A stretch of 64,000 nucleotides of DNA from Cephalopachus bancanus (GCA_027257055.1 JAPVLO010000039.1:5610501-5674500), one strand, 5' to 3'. Positions 1-10,584 are shown, counted from the first letter of the stretch. Notes: a model not told the origin generated them from the letters alone. Program-made: numbers and translations.

Positions 1-260
1 ATCCCAACACTTTGGGAGGCTGAGGTGAGTGGATTGCCTGAGCTCGTGGGTTGGAGACCCGTCTAGGCAACTTGGTAAGATCTCATCTCTACAATAAAAC
101 AAAAATTAGCTGGGTGTGGTAGCGCACGCCTGTAATTCCAGCTACCTGGAAGTCTGAGGCGGAAGAATTGCCAGAGCCCAGCAGGTTGAGGCTGTGGTGG
201 CCTGGAGCGTGCCACTGCACTCCGGCCTGGGTGACAGAGTGAGACTCTGACTCAAAAAAA
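1..260 (+). repeat. Alu (cut by window edge)
   Basis: It starts in the left arm at position 1 and ends ACTCTGACTC plus A-tail. Confidence 0.9.
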
Positions 261-262
261 GA

Positions 263-384
263 ATCTGAATACACATTTATCCAAAAAAAGATATACAATG
301 GTCAACAAACACATGAAACAATGCTCAGCATCATTAATCACTAGGGAAAACCAAATCAAAACCACAATGAGACAGTACTTCCTA
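263..384 (+). mobile_element. L1 ORF2 3' fragment, part 1
   Basis: L1 wording (AACACATGAAACAATGCTCA, then AACCACAATGAGACAGTACT) in sense orientation. It is interrupted by the next Alu and resumes at 661. The frame is broken. Confidence 0.8.
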
Positions 385-625
385 TGCAGCCTGTAATCCC
401 AGCACTTTGGGAGCCTGCGGGTTCAAGACCGGCCTGGGCAACTTGGTGAGACCTTGTCCCTATTACAAACCAAAATTAGCTGGGTATGGTAGCGCGTGCC
501 TGTAGTTCCAGCTACTTGGAAGACTGAGGTGGAAGGACTGCCAGAGCCCAGCAGGTCGAGGATGCAGTGGCTGGGACCTTGCCACTGCACTCCAGTCTAG
601 GCAACAGAATGAGACTCCAACTCAA
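385..625 (+). repeat. Alu, 5' truncated, inside L1
   Basis: Lacks the first bases and part of the left arm. The tail has degenerated into a (TA)/(CA) run at 625-655. Confidence 0.88.
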
Positions 626-660
626 ATATATATGTATATACACACACACACACCTATATA

Positions 661-1281
661 ATTAATAACAAGCGGTTACCAGAGTGTGGAGAAACTGCAG
701 CCCTAATACACTGCTGGTAACAATGTAAAATGGTGTGGCTGCTTTGAAAAGGGCTGCCAACTTTTTCAAAAATTAAACATCCAGCTGCCATACGACTCAG
801 CAACTATACCCCTAAGTATATACTTGGAGAAATAAAAACATATGTCTGCACAAAGATACACACAACAATACTTACAGCAACACTGTTCATAACAGCCAAA
901 AAGTGGAAAAAACCCAAATGTCTATCAAATGATGAACGAATAAACAAAATGTAATCTATTCATGCAATGAACTATCATTTGACCATAAAAAGGAATGGAG
1001 CACTGACATGCACTACAACATAGCTGAACGTTGAAAACACTATGCTGAGTGAAAGAAGTCAGTACAAAAGGATATATATTGTGTGATTCCATTTATATGA
1101 AAGACCCAGAACAGGGAAAACCATTAAGACAGAAAATATATTAGTGGACGCCAGGGATGCAGGGGACAGGATAATGGGCAATGAGTGCTAATTGGACATG
1201 GGGCTTCTTGCTAAGGTGATGAAAACATTCTAAAATTTATTGTGATGATAGTTGCACAACTCCAGTGAATTGTTCACTTAC
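661..1281 (+). mobile_element. L1 ORF2 end and 3'UTR, part 2
   Basis: Continues the L1 of 263-384 through the ORF2 end (CATTTGACCATAAAAAGGAA, TGAGTGAAAGAAGTCAGT) into a 3'UTR-like segment. It is old and disrupted. Confidence 0.8.
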
Positions 1282-1294
1282 AAAAAGCTGTCAG

Positions 1295-1587
1295 GGCTGG
1301 GCACAGTGGCTCAAGCCTATAATCCCAGCACTTTGGGAGGCCGAGGCAAGAGGACTGCCTGAGCCCAGGGATTCAAGACCAGCCTGGGCAACTTGGCGAG
1401 ACCTTGTCTCTACAATATATCAAAAAATTAGCCAGGCGTGGTAGCACACACCGGTAGGTCCGGCTACTTGGAAGGCTGAGGTGGAAGGATCTCCTCCGCC
1501 CAGTAGGTTGATGCTGGGATGGCTGGGAGTGGGCCATTACACACTCTAGCCTGGGCAACAGAGTAAGACTCTGCCTCAAAAAAAAAA
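1295..1587 (+). repeat. Alu
   Basis: Full length. Perfect 13-bp target duplication AAAAAGCTGTCAG at 1282-1294 and 1588-1600. Confidence 0.92.
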
Positions 1588-1788
1588 AAAAAGCTGTCAG
1601 TCCTACACTGGTGTCCCCAATATTTATCTGTCAGAGCGCACCAAGAGTCTGGGAACCACTAATCTGGACATCACATATACTACTTTACTTAGCTACCCTA
1701 GCTACCCATATACATTCTGGGACATGACAATGGGAATTTCACATTTTCTAGGTTAGGAAAGGAAATAATTATAAACCTATAAACATGA

Positions 1789-2081
1789 TTTTTTTTTTTT
1801 TTTTTGAGTTGGAGTCTCATTCTGTCGCCCAGACTGGAGTGCAGTGGCTGCTCCTGGCCATCGCAGCCTCGACCTGCTGGGCTCCGGCGATCCTTCCGCC
1901 TCAGCCTTCCAAGTAGCTGAACTACAGATGTGCGCTACCACGCCCGGCTAATTTTTTGATTTATTATAGAGATGAGGTCTCGCCAAATTGCCCGGGTGGG
2001 TCTCGAACCCGTGGGTTCAGGCAATTCACTCACCTCAGCCTCCCAAGGTGCAGGATTACAGGCTGAGCCACTGAGCCCAGC
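1789..2081 (-). repeat. Alu
   Basis: Full length in reverse, with target duplication TATAAACATGA at 1778-1788 and 2082-2092. Confidence 0.93.
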
Positions 2082-2092
2082 TATAAACATGA

Positions 2093-2424
2093 ATTTGAAT
2101 GCAAAGAATGACTAGTTAAAACTCAGACCAGCATACCTACTAATTCAGAAGGTACAAAATAGATTTAATTATAAAAGTAACTCCAGAAAAAGACCTTAAA
2201 ATCTTTGCTTTGGTCTTTCCTCTTTTTTCTGAAGCATTAACCACTACAGCACTGTAACACTGAATAATACAGTTGAGCAAAGTCCAAGTTTATCACATCA
2301 TTCTACAATCATCAGTTGCATGACAGCTATCTGTATAGACATATACACTGTACTGACCAGGCAAGACTAGACCAATAGCATTCCTTCTACAATCTTGTCA
2401 CTAAGACCTGACTTCCATACAGAC
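2093..2424. other. DNAJA3 intron 2 proximal sequence
   Basis: AT-rich intronic sequence with no exon, RNA gene or recognisable repeat. Confidence 0.6.
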
Positions 2425-2558
2425 CTGGTAATAGGCTTTCTTGATTTCTTTCTGGCTGGCATTTCGGGGCACTCCTAATATCTGGTAATAATCTTCTTTG
2501 GCCAAAGGGGTACTCATGTGGAAGGAGGCAGTATAAACAAAAGGGTAACATTTTGCTC
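2425..2558 (-). CDS. DNAJA3: DNAJA3 coding exon 2 (start of J domain)
   Basis: 134 nt bounded by a TTTTTAG acceptor (minus strand, 2559-2560) and a CAG|GTCTGT donor (2423-2424). Phase 1 in, phase 0 out. It encodes 44 residues after the split Gly: [20 protein letters not shown] followed by the J-domain start through KKAYYQ. A naive frame here yields an unrelated 65-residue product, so the splice phase is what reveals the exon. Confidence 0.93.
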
Positions 2559-5500
2559 CTAAAAAGGGAAAAAAAGAAACACAATCACTCTGAGAATGTG
2601 CTCAACAAAAGGAAATTGTGAGTACATGATCAGCAAGGATGTACCTGTGAAGGAACAAACAGGCCACAGGTTTAGGGGCCTGTTCCCCTACAAGCCCAAT
2701 GCAGACCAAACTCACTACACTTTAAAAATGGCTAAAGCCACTGTAGTCAATTAATATCAAACGTCAGAGTACAAGGTGTGACTGATTCTGCTGGATTATG
2801 CTACCAGTATAGAGTCTCAGTACACCACTAAAGGAATAAGACTCCAAACTGGAAGAGACTGAAAAGAGATTCAGCTCACACTGCCTGAGCACTTATATGC
2901 TAGGTACTTTCATGTGCTTTGGTCTCACTTAATGCTTAACAAATTCCCCACCTTCTTTTCCCACCATCATGCAACCTGGGGGAATCTGTATAAGGAGTGG
3001 TTCTGACTGTGGTCCTGGGCCCCGCTAGCTGAAAATGCAAAATTTCAGGTCCTACCCCAGACATAAATCAGAAATTCAGGAGGCCTCCACTCACTAGGTG
3101 CCAGGAGCAAACTCCCTCCTCAAAGGAGACAAGCAAAACCATTGTCTCCAGACATTGCCAAATGCCCCCCTCAGGGGTAAAATTGTTCCTGGCTGAGAAC
3201 CATTGACAACCCAATGTAAGAAGATCAGAGAAAGGCTTCTAGCCATTTGCTGTTAAACTACAGAAATTGCCTAGGCTACAGAGGAGCTCCAATCCATCCA
3301 GATTTACACCTGTAACTAGAGACGCTGTGTGTGTGTGTGTGTGTGTGGCGCTGTGGTAACAATCAATGAGGCCAAGAAGGGCCTGGCCTTAGGAGTCTGG
3401 TTTTTATCTAAGAGCAATCGGGTGCTACTCCAATTGCTAAAGAGGGGACTCAGTGGGTTTGTAGGAGAAAGAACTCACTCAGAAGTAGAAGATTATTCAA
3501 AGTTAATAAGTACAAATACAACCAGAGGTGCTGGGCACATCCAAGAGGGGGACAAGAAAAAGGGTAATCAGACAGGAGAATGAGGAGGACTGGGCAGAAT
3601 AATTAAAAGCAGAAACAGGAAATAAGTCTATGTTTTTGGTATACCCAATACTCCTGGAATATAAAAAGCAGGCTGGAAGTAGTCAGGGGTTAGGAAACTC
3701 CTACTGAGTTTCTCCAGTCAGACTTGAGAAGTCACTACAGCTGGTTTATTAGTGAGTCTGTAACCATCTCCTTTTTTACTCAAGAATAAGGGGTGCCGGG
3801 CTCGGTGGCTCAGCCTGTAATCCCGCGCCTTTGGGAGGCTGAGGTGAGTGGATTGCCTGAGCCTGCGGGCTAGAGACCTGCCTGGGCAGCGAGACCTCAT
3901 CTCTACAATAAATCAAAAAATCAGCCGGGCGTGGTGGCGCATGCCTGTAATTCCGGCTACTTGGAAGGCTGAGGCGGAGCCCAGCAGGTGAGGCTGCAGT
4001 GGCCGGGAGCAGCCACTGCACTCCAGTCTGGGCGACAGAGTGAGACTCCAACTCAAAAAAAAAAAGAATAAGGGGTTACCCTGGTCCAATCCAACCTCTA
4101 GCCTCATCATTCCTTCCAAAGCCAGTACACCACTGTGTACTGCTGGTGCGCTATGGCAGCTGTGGCTTCAACATTATGGGCAGAGAACTTGGACCTGAGT
4201 GAAAAAGGAAGACAGTAAACTGCATGTAGATAAAGACAAACCACATTTAACTATTACAAGTTTGACGACTTTTTTTTCTTTTTTGAGTCAGAGTCTCACT
4301 CTGTCGCCGGCTAAGATTTTGGTTTATTGTAGAGAGGAGGTCTTGCCAAGTTGCCCAGGCCGGTCTCGAACACCTGGGAGGCAATCCTCTCACATCGGTC
4401 TCCCAAAGTGCTGGGATTACAGGCTTGAGCCACTGCACCCCGCCAGTTTGATGATTTTTTACATTATCCAAAAGGCATTATTAATTAGCAGTAATTAGAG
4501 TTTATTTAAACAGACATTTTTCTCCCAACGCATGACAAGTCTTGCCCTTTTTTTTATTTTTTAATTATTTTTTGAGTTGGAGTCTTACTCTGTCGCCCAG
4601 ACTGGAGGGCAGTGGCTGCTCCCGGCCACTGCAGCCTCAACTTGCTGGGCTCTGGCGATCCTTCCACCTCGGCCTTCTGAGTAGCCGGAATTACAGGTAT
4701 GCACTACCACGCCTGGCTGATTTGTCTTGCCCTTTTTAAAACAACCCAGAGGCCGGGCTCAGTGACTCAGCCTGTAATCCCAGCACTTTGGGAGGCCGAG
4801 GCAGTGGACTGCCTGAGCCCGCGGGCTCAAGACCAGCCCCGGGCAACTTGGCGAGACCTTGTCTCTACAATAAATAAAAAAACTTATTCAGGCGTGGTAG
4901 CACAGGCCTGGAAGGCTGAGGCAGAAGGATCACCGGAGCCCAGCAGGGCGAGGCTGTGGTGGCCGGGAGCGTGCCACTGCGCTCCAGTCTGGGTGACGAG
5001 TCAGATTCCAACTCAAAAAAGAAAAAGAAAATGTTACCAGGTTCTAAAAATGGCTACTTTTGCTCATACTGAAAAAGCCAGGCCAGGCTTGGTGGCTCAG
5101 CCTGTAATCCCAGCACTTTGGGAGGCCGAGGTGAGTGGATTGCCTGAGTCCACAGGTTCAAGACCTGCCTGGGCAACTTGGTGAGACTTCATCTCTACAA
5201 TAAATCCAAAAAAAAAAATCAGCCGCGTGTGTTAGCGCATGCCTGTAATTCCGGCTACTTGGAAGGCTGAGGCGGAAGGATCGCTGGAGTCCAGCAGGTC
5301 GAGGCTGCGGTGGCCGGGAGCGGCCACTGCACTCCAGTCTGGGTGACAGAGTGAGACTCCAACTCAAAAAAAAAAAAGAAAAAGCCAGCATGACATCTCT
5401 CCAAATAATTCTGAGAAAACGTGGGCAGATTATTGAACAGAGGTGACTGCTGCACACATGAGGAATACGAATGGCAAGAACACCATTTAAAAACTTGACC

Positions 5501-8373
5501 AAGCCGGGCTCGGTGGCTCAGCCTGTAATCCCAGCACTTTGGGAGGCTGAGGTGAGTGGATTGCCTGAGCCCGCGAGTTCGAGGCCCACCTAGGCAACTT
5601 GGCAAGACCTCATCTCTACAATAAATCAAAAAATCAGCCGGACATGGTAGCGCATGCCTGTAATTCTGGCTACTTGGAAGGTTGAGCGGAAGGATCACCG
5701 GAGCCCAGCAGGTCGAGGCTGGGTGACAGAGTGAGACTCCAACTCAAAAAAAAAACAAAAACAAAAAAAACTTGACCAGCCGTGCTCGGTGGCTCAGCCT
5801 GTAATCCCGCGCCTTTGGGAGGCTGAGGTGAGTGGATTGCCTGAGCCCGCGGGTTCGAGACCCACCTAGACAACTTGGCAAGACCTCATCTCTACAATAA
5901 ATCAAAAAATCAGCCGGGCATGGTAGCGCATGCCTGTAATTCTGGCTACTTGGAAGGTTGAGGCGGAAGGATCACCGGAGCCCAGCAGGTCGAGGCTGGG
6001 TGACAGAGTGAGACTCCAACTCAAAAAAAAACAAAAACAAAAAAAACTTGACCAGCCGTGCTCGGTGGCTCAGCCTGTAATCCCGCGCCTTTGGGAGGCT
6101 GAGGTGAGTGGATTGCCTGAGCCCACGGGTTCGAGACCCACCTGGGCAGCGAGACCTCATCTCTACAAAAAATCAGCCGGGCGTGGTGGCGCATGCCTGT
6201 AATTCCGGCTACTTGGAAGGCTGAGGCGGAAGGATCGCAGGAGCCCAGCAGGTCGAGGCTGCGGTGGGCCGGAGTGGCCACTGCACTCCAGTCTGGGCGA
6301 CAGAGTGAGACTCCAACTCAAAAAAAACATCAAAAAACAAAAACAAAAAACTTGACCAAACCCACATCCAATCTCTTTGTTCTCTGCTGTATCCTCAGGA
6401 CTTAAAATGATGGCTGGCATATGATAAGCTTCAATAAATACCTGTGAGTGAATGAATTTTCAGTTAAGGAAAGGGAGGCTCAAAAGGATTAAATAACACA
6501 GCCAGGTGATACTGGAATGCAAGTCTGTTCAATCATGAAGGCCAGGGGTATCTTCTTTATACTGCACAAAGTAATCACAATTACTTTGTAATACTTTAAT
6601 GACTGCCTAGTATGTAAATGAACAAAACTGGATGGCAATAGTAAATTATCTTGTGTAAATTACCTTGTCAGGGTCCTTTAATTAATCTTTATACACTTAT
6701 GTTTAAATACAATTTGCACAAATTCTAGAGGATGCAAAATGACAAACGCAACTCAGGCACATATATGGTGGCCATCCAACATACAGCATAAGAAAACGTT
6801 ATGGCTAAGCATGTCAAAGTTTAATGCATAATTCAATATCAACTCAGGTATTTAAGAAGGCATCAGGTTTCAAATTGAGCTCCCACCCATTCTTTTTTTT
6901 TTTTTTTTTTTGAGTTGGAGTCTTACTCTGTCACCCAGACTGGAGTGCAGTGGCCGCTCCCGGCCACTGCAGCCTCAACCTGCTGGGCTCCGGCGATCCT
7001 TCCGCCTCAGCCTTCCAAGTAGCCGGAATTACAGGCATGCGCTACCACGCCCAGCTAATTTTTTGATTTACTGTAGAGATGAGGTCTGGCTGCCCAGGCG
7101 GGTCACGAATATTTTGTGACATTCTACAGTTGTTTAGCGCTCAACTTGTTTCTTTTTTTTTTTTTGGGAGTTGGAGTCTCACTCTGTAGCCCAAGCTGCT
7201 GGAGTGCAGTGGCAAGCTCACAGTCACCCCAAAGTCAGCCTGCTGGGCTCCAGTGATCCTTCCGCATCAGTCTTCCAAGTAGCTGGAACTATAGGCGTGC
7301 GCTACCGCGCCCGGCTAATTATTGATTTACTGTAGCGATGAGGTCTCACCAAGTTGCCTGGGCTGGTCTCAAACCCATTGGCTCAGGCAATTCGCTCGCC
7401 TCGGCCTCCCAAAGTGCTGGGATTACAGGCTGAGCCAGTTTCAGTTTCTTTATAAAATGGAATGATAACAGTGCCTATCACATGGAAATATAATGTAAAA
7501 AGATACACCATACCTGGTAAAATAGTGCTCAGTAGATGTCAGACTGTGTTATTACAATTACCAATTTAAAGACTTCTAAAAAAGACTGTTAACTGTGCCC
7601 TTCCATTTACACCACGTGATAGAAACTGCACAAGCTATTTAACGACAGCGCTGGGTTTGAGACAACTCTTCTTATCTAATTTTATGACCTTGGACTAGCC
7701 AATTCCTCTGTTAGAGTCTCAGTTTCCCATTCTCTAAAACAGGGAGGACGACCAGCATCTTGCAGTGTTGTTACCATCAGTGAGACCAGGCACAAAGTGC
7801 CTAGCACTCAACGATTGGCGGTTACCTCTTCCCTTCCGCTGCTGGCTGGCAGATGGAGAGATGGGAAAGGAATACAGCAAAGGAGCAACGGTCTCCAGAA
7901 ATGTTGACAGAAGGGTGAAGGTTCACGGCCAACGAGGCGTTTCATCAGCGCCGCGGGGGCTCCATGCCGCTCTCTGCCCCTGAGGGCTTCTGAGCAGCCT
8001 CTCGGACCACTCTGCTTCCTTCTCCCCGTCTCTCCAGCAATTCCGCATCCATGTCGGAAGACACCCTCCACCCCGCAACCCCTGTAGGCGTAGCAAGAAC
8101 GAGGAGAGTCACTCCCTTCGAGGCCCTGAAGCCGCCGCTCAGGCGCTGGAGCCTGCCCTCACCTGTAAGGCTGACACCAGGTCTCAATGTCAGCAGCGCC
8201 CTGGGGCCGCGAGCACTTAGGGGAGGCGCGAAGGCGGTGACGCTCAGCCTGCGGCCCAGCGACGCCCCAACCATGCCCTCCCTGCACGGCCTGGCTCCTC
8301 TCCCCGCTGCCGCCGGCAGCCGAGGGGTCCCCACAGCCACCAGCAACCAGCGTGTGGAGCACCGCGCCGCCAT
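2425..8373 (-). CDS. DNAJA3: DNAJA3 (Tid1) mitochondrial DnaJ co-chaperone, 5' part (coding exons 1-2)
   Basis: This is the 5' end of the gene for the mitochondrial Hsp40 that recruits and stimulates matrix Hsp70. Two coding exons are visible on the minus strand: exon 1 at 8163-8373 and exon 2 at 2425-2558. Joined they give 115 residues (211 + 134 nt, phase 1 junction). Residues 1-70 start [11 protein letters not shown] and are rich in Arg and Ala with almost no acidic residues, as expected for a matrix-targeting presequence. From about residue 91 the J domain begins ([20 protein letters not shown]), covering helix I and the start of helix II. The HPD loop, Gly/Phe region, zinc-finger CXXCXGXG repeats and C-terminal domain lie in later exons beyond position 1. 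I recognise the protein by its close match to human DNAJA3 as I remember it. Gene order beside CORO7 agrees with human 16p13.3. Confidence 0.93.
2985..3088 (-). mobile_element. MER5-like hAT fossil
   Basis: GAAAATGCAAAATTTCAGG then CTACCCCAGACATAAATCAG resembles the MER5 (hAT-Charlie) non-autonomous transposon. Diverged. Confidence 0.5.
3089..3212 (-). mobile_element. MER20-like hAT fossil
   Basis: TGTCTCCAGACATTGCCAAA then GGCTGAGAACCATTG resembles the terminal part of MER20 in reverse orientation. Confidence 0.5.
3325..3347. repeat. (TG)n microsatellite
   Basis: About 11 TG units. Confidence 0.9.
3795..4063 (+). repeat. Alu, young subfamily
   Basis: Carries CCCGCGCCTTTGGG and the AACTTGG deletion (GGGCAGCGAGACC). 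Target duplication AAGAATAAGGGGT at 3782-3794 and 4064-4076. Slight internal loss in the right arm. Confidence 0.93.
4269..4443 (-). repeat. Alu with large internal deletion
   Basis: Most of the right arm is missing after CTCTGTCGCC. Imperfect target duplication AGTTTGACGACT / AGTTTGATGATT. Confidence 0.85.
4550..4721 (-). repeat. Alu right monomer only
   Basis: 5' truncated at the central linker. GTCTTGCCC on both sides indicates insertion in this form. Confidence 0.85.
4751..5032 (+). repeat. Alu
   Basis: Near full length, with a small loss in the second arm after CAGGCCTGG. A-rich tail AAAAAAGAAAAAGAAAA. Confidence 0.9.
5081..5377 (+). repeat. Alu
   Basis: Full length. Target duplication GAAAAAGCCAG on both sides (about 5071-5081 and 5378-5388). 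Confidence 0.92.
5502..5765 (+). repeat. Alu array unit 1
   Basis: The right arm lacks about 40 nt between CGAGGCTG and GGTGACAG. Part of a three-unit array with four copies of AAAAACTTGACCA; this unit lies between the copies at 5489-5501 and 5766-5778. Confidence 0.92.
5779..6041 (+). repeat. Alu array unit 2
   Basis: Nearly identical to unit 1 at a period of 276-277 bp, with the same right-arm deletion and tail wording. It carries CCCGCGCCTTTGGG, like unit 3. Confidence 0.92.
6055..6345 (+). repeat. Alu array unit 3, young subfamily
   Basis: Intact right arm, AACTTGG deletion present. Followed by the last AAAAACTTGACCA copy at 6346-6358. Confidence 0.92.
6893..7108 (-). repeat. Alu, 5' truncated
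   Basis: Right arm plus part of the left arm. The match stops after GGCTGCCCAGGCGGGTC. Confidence 0.9.
7152..7437 (-). repeat. Alu
   Basis: Nearly full length with a short 5' truncation. Confidence 0.9.
7440..7535 (+). repeat. MIR-like fragment
   Basis: TTTATAAAATGGAATGATAA then AGTGCTCAGTAGATG resembles the MIR 3' half. Confidence 0.4.
7640..7815 (+). repeat. MIR
   Basis: GACCTTGGACTAGCCAATTC, TCTCAGTTTCCCATTCTCTA and a GCACAAAGTGCCTAGCACTC end follow the MIR core in order. Confidence 0.7.
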
Positions 8374-8560
8374 TTTGGCCCGGGGACACTGCGCCTGCGC
8401 CACCCGGCTCAAGAAGGCCTCGCGAGAACGGCGGGCGCGCGTGCGCGCAGAGACGCAAGCCTTGAACACAGGCAGTCGCCCTCAACGCGCCTTTCTGGTA
8501 GCCTTCGCCGAAACAGGGTTTGCTTTGAAGAATGCAGTTAGGAAGACTTTCCCTGGAGTA
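7920..8560. promoter_or_regulatory. DNAJA3 CpG-island promoter region
   Basis: The sequence is visibly CpG-dense around exon 1 (e.g. 8395-8450, rich in CGCG). It contrasts with the AT-rich, Alu-filled flanks. There is no TATA box at a sensible distance upstream of the ATG, so dispersed CpG-island initiation is expected around 8400-8480. Confidence 0.7.
8163..8373 (-). CDS. DNAJA3: DNAJA3 coding exon 1
   Basis: The ATG is at 8371-8373 in a CpG island. 211 nt encode 70 residues plus the first base of a Gly codon, ending in GVSLT. The donor reads CAG|GTGAGG (GT complement at 8161-8162). It encodes the mitochondrial presequence. An upstream in-frame extension of the open frame has no recognisable homology and precedes a reasonable Kozak context, so this ATG is preferred. 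Confidence 0.93.
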
Positions 8561-8667
8561 CCTCGTGGTTCTGTGCTAGATGACCAATAACTGTACCTTA
8601 TCGGTGTAAGGACATGATTAAAGATGGCCAAAGGTAATTGGTCTGAGTATCCTGCCGGCAAGGGGAC

Positions 8668-8732
8668 CGAACTACAAATCCCGGCATGCAGTGCGGCCGC
8701 CTGTCGGGCCGATCCCAGCATGCAGTGCGCGG
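8668..8732 (+). promoter_or_regulatory. Tandem ZNF143/STAF-type motifs
   Basis: 8671-8695 reads ACTACAAATCCCGGCATGCA followed by GTGCG. This matches the long ZNF143/STAF consensus (ACTACAATTCCCAGCATGC with GCG after it). A second, shorter match (ATCCCAGCATGCAGTGCGCG) lies 34 bases on at 8712-8731. They sit about 300 bp upstream of the DNAJA3 ATG in a secondary CpG-rich patch. They could serve DNAJA3 or a divergent plus-strand transcript. Confidence 0.65.
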
Positions 8733-8739
8733 TTCCTTC

Positions 8740-9295
8740 CTCCTGACCCTGAAACTTACAACGAATTGCATGAGGTTTACGCATCCGGTCTCCGGGCGAG
8801 TAATGCAGTTCTCCACCCCCACTCCCCAAGTCTGGCGGCGTTCTCGCTTTCAGTTGCCCTCTCCCGCTGCCGAGCAGCAGTGTGCTCTCAGCTTTCCCCA
8901 AACCTGCAGTGTACTTGCTGGTTCAGAATGAGAGTCAAGCTATCCAAAAACTAATGTAATTAAACCGTATGACCACCTACCTATTATGTGTTATACATGT
9001 CCTAGAATATTGGGGGCACAATGATGAATGGTATAACACCCCTGCTCTGGAGAAGCAAGAGTGACTTGAGAGAGACGGGCTCCTTAGCAACTAGCAATGT
9101 GTTCAATGCTATCATAGGTATAAGCCGTTACAGGCACACATTCCAAGTGGCAAGAACTTCAAAAGCAATGTCTGAGATATGAAAGTGTTTGCCCTGTTTG
9201 CTTAAGCCCTAAATTTAGGGTGTGTAACAGAAGACAAGGCTAGGAAGGTAGACCAGACCTAGTAAGTTTTGCAAAGGAGTTTCAAGTTTCTTTTT
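8740..9295. other. Intergenic sequence after the DNAJA3 promoter
   Basis: CpG-rich to about 8880, then AT-rich. 8970-9050 has L2/MIR-like wording (CTATTATGTGTTATACATG). No supported gene. Confidence 0.5.
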
Positions 9296-9299
9296 CTTT

Positions 9300-9528
9300 C
9301 TTTTTTTTTTTTTTTGAGTTAGAGTCTCACTTTTTGTCACCCAGGCTGTAGGGCAGTGGCACGCTCTCGGCCACTGCACCCTTGACCTGCTGGGCTCAGG
9401 CGATCCTTCCCCTCAGACTTCCAAGTAGCTGAAACTACAGGCACACGCCACCATGCCTGGCTGATTTTTTTTTTTCTGTAGAGATGAGGTTTCGCCAAGT
9501 TGCCCAGGCTAGTCTTGAACCCACAGGC
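9300..9528 (-). repeat. Alu, 5' truncated (inverted pair, left half)
   Basis: Head-to-head with the next Alu. Both have lost their 5' ends at the junction. Confidence 0.9.
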
Positions 9529-9529
9529 C

Positions 9530-9770
9530 AATCATGGCTCACCACAGGGGCTTGAGACCAGCCTGGGCAGCTTGGTGAGAACTTGTCTTCACAATAAATA
9601 AAAAAATTAGACGGGCGTGGTGGTGTATGCCTGTAGTTCCACCTACTTGGAAGGCTGAGGGGGAAGGATCATCTGAGCCCAGCAGATCAAGGCTGCGGTG
9701 GCCGGGAGCGTGCCACTGCACTCCAGTCTGGGCGACAGAGTGAGACTCCAACACAAAAAAATAAAAAATA
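9530..9770 (+). repeat. Alu, 5' truncated (inverted pair, right half)
   Basis: Starts inside the left arm at GGGGCTTGAGACC and ends CCAACAC plus A-tail. Confidence 0.9.
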
Positions 9771-9970
9771 TAAAAACCTTCATAGTCCTAAGAACACATT
9801 GGTGTACCTTCATTTCAGAAACAACAAAATATTGCAAAGAGCACTGTCATGCTGAGAAGAGATGAGTGTTTTGCCCAATTTTTGAAATGTGTTTTGTTGC
9901 ATAGTTGTTACTGAGACAACTACGTGTATCTTTCTGCACCAGCTAAACAAAGCAGCGTTTTTGTTTAAAA
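9771..9970. other. Unique intergenic sequence
   Basis: No gene or repeat recognised. Confidence 0.5.
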
Positions 9971-9981
9971 ATGTTTTTGCC

Positions 9982-10281
9982 GGCCGGGCTCAGTGGTTCA
10001 GCCTGTAATCCCAGCAATTTGGGAGGACGAAGCAAGTGGATTGCCTGAGCCCAAGAGTTCGAGACTAGCCTGGGCAGCTTGGCAAGACCTTATCTCTAAT
10101 ATAAATAAAAAATTAGCCAGGTGTGGTAGCGCGTGCCTGTAGTTCCAGTTACTTGGAAGGCTGAGGTGGAAGGATCGCCAGGGCCCAGCAGATCGACGCT
10201 GGGGTGGCCATGAGCATGCGTGCCACCGCACTCCAGCCTGGGCGAAAGAATGAGACTTCAACTCAAAAAACAAAACAAAAC
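9982..10281 (+). repeat. Alu
   Basis: Full length. Target duplication ATGTTTTTGCC at 9971-9981 and 10282-10292, abutting the next Alu. Confidence 0.93.
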
Positions 10282-10292
10282 ATGTTTTTGCC

Positions 10293-10578
<286 letters not shown>

Positions 10579-10584
10579 AAAGTA

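Larger units (their letters stand above)
2559..8162 (-). other. DNAJA3 intron 1
   Basis: A 5.6 kb intron. It holds hAT fossils near 3.0-3.2 kb, a (TG)n run, Alus at 3.8-6.35 kb and 6.9-7.44 kb, and MIR remnants at 7.44-7.82 kb. The stretches 2559-2985, 3350-3780 and 6360-6890 show no gene or recognisable young repeat. 6390-6545 has weak MIR-like wording. Confidence 0.85.

Noticed and set aside
2387..2584. A 65-residue minus-strand frame at the DNAJA3 exon 2 position.
   Set aside because: Wrong frame. The exon is read in another frame set by the splice phase from exon 1.
8051..8590. A 179-residue plus-strand frame over the DNAJA3 promoter.
   Set aside because: It is antisense to DNAJA3 exon 1 in a CpG island. 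The open frame is explained by GC composition and the minus-strand exon matches a known protein.
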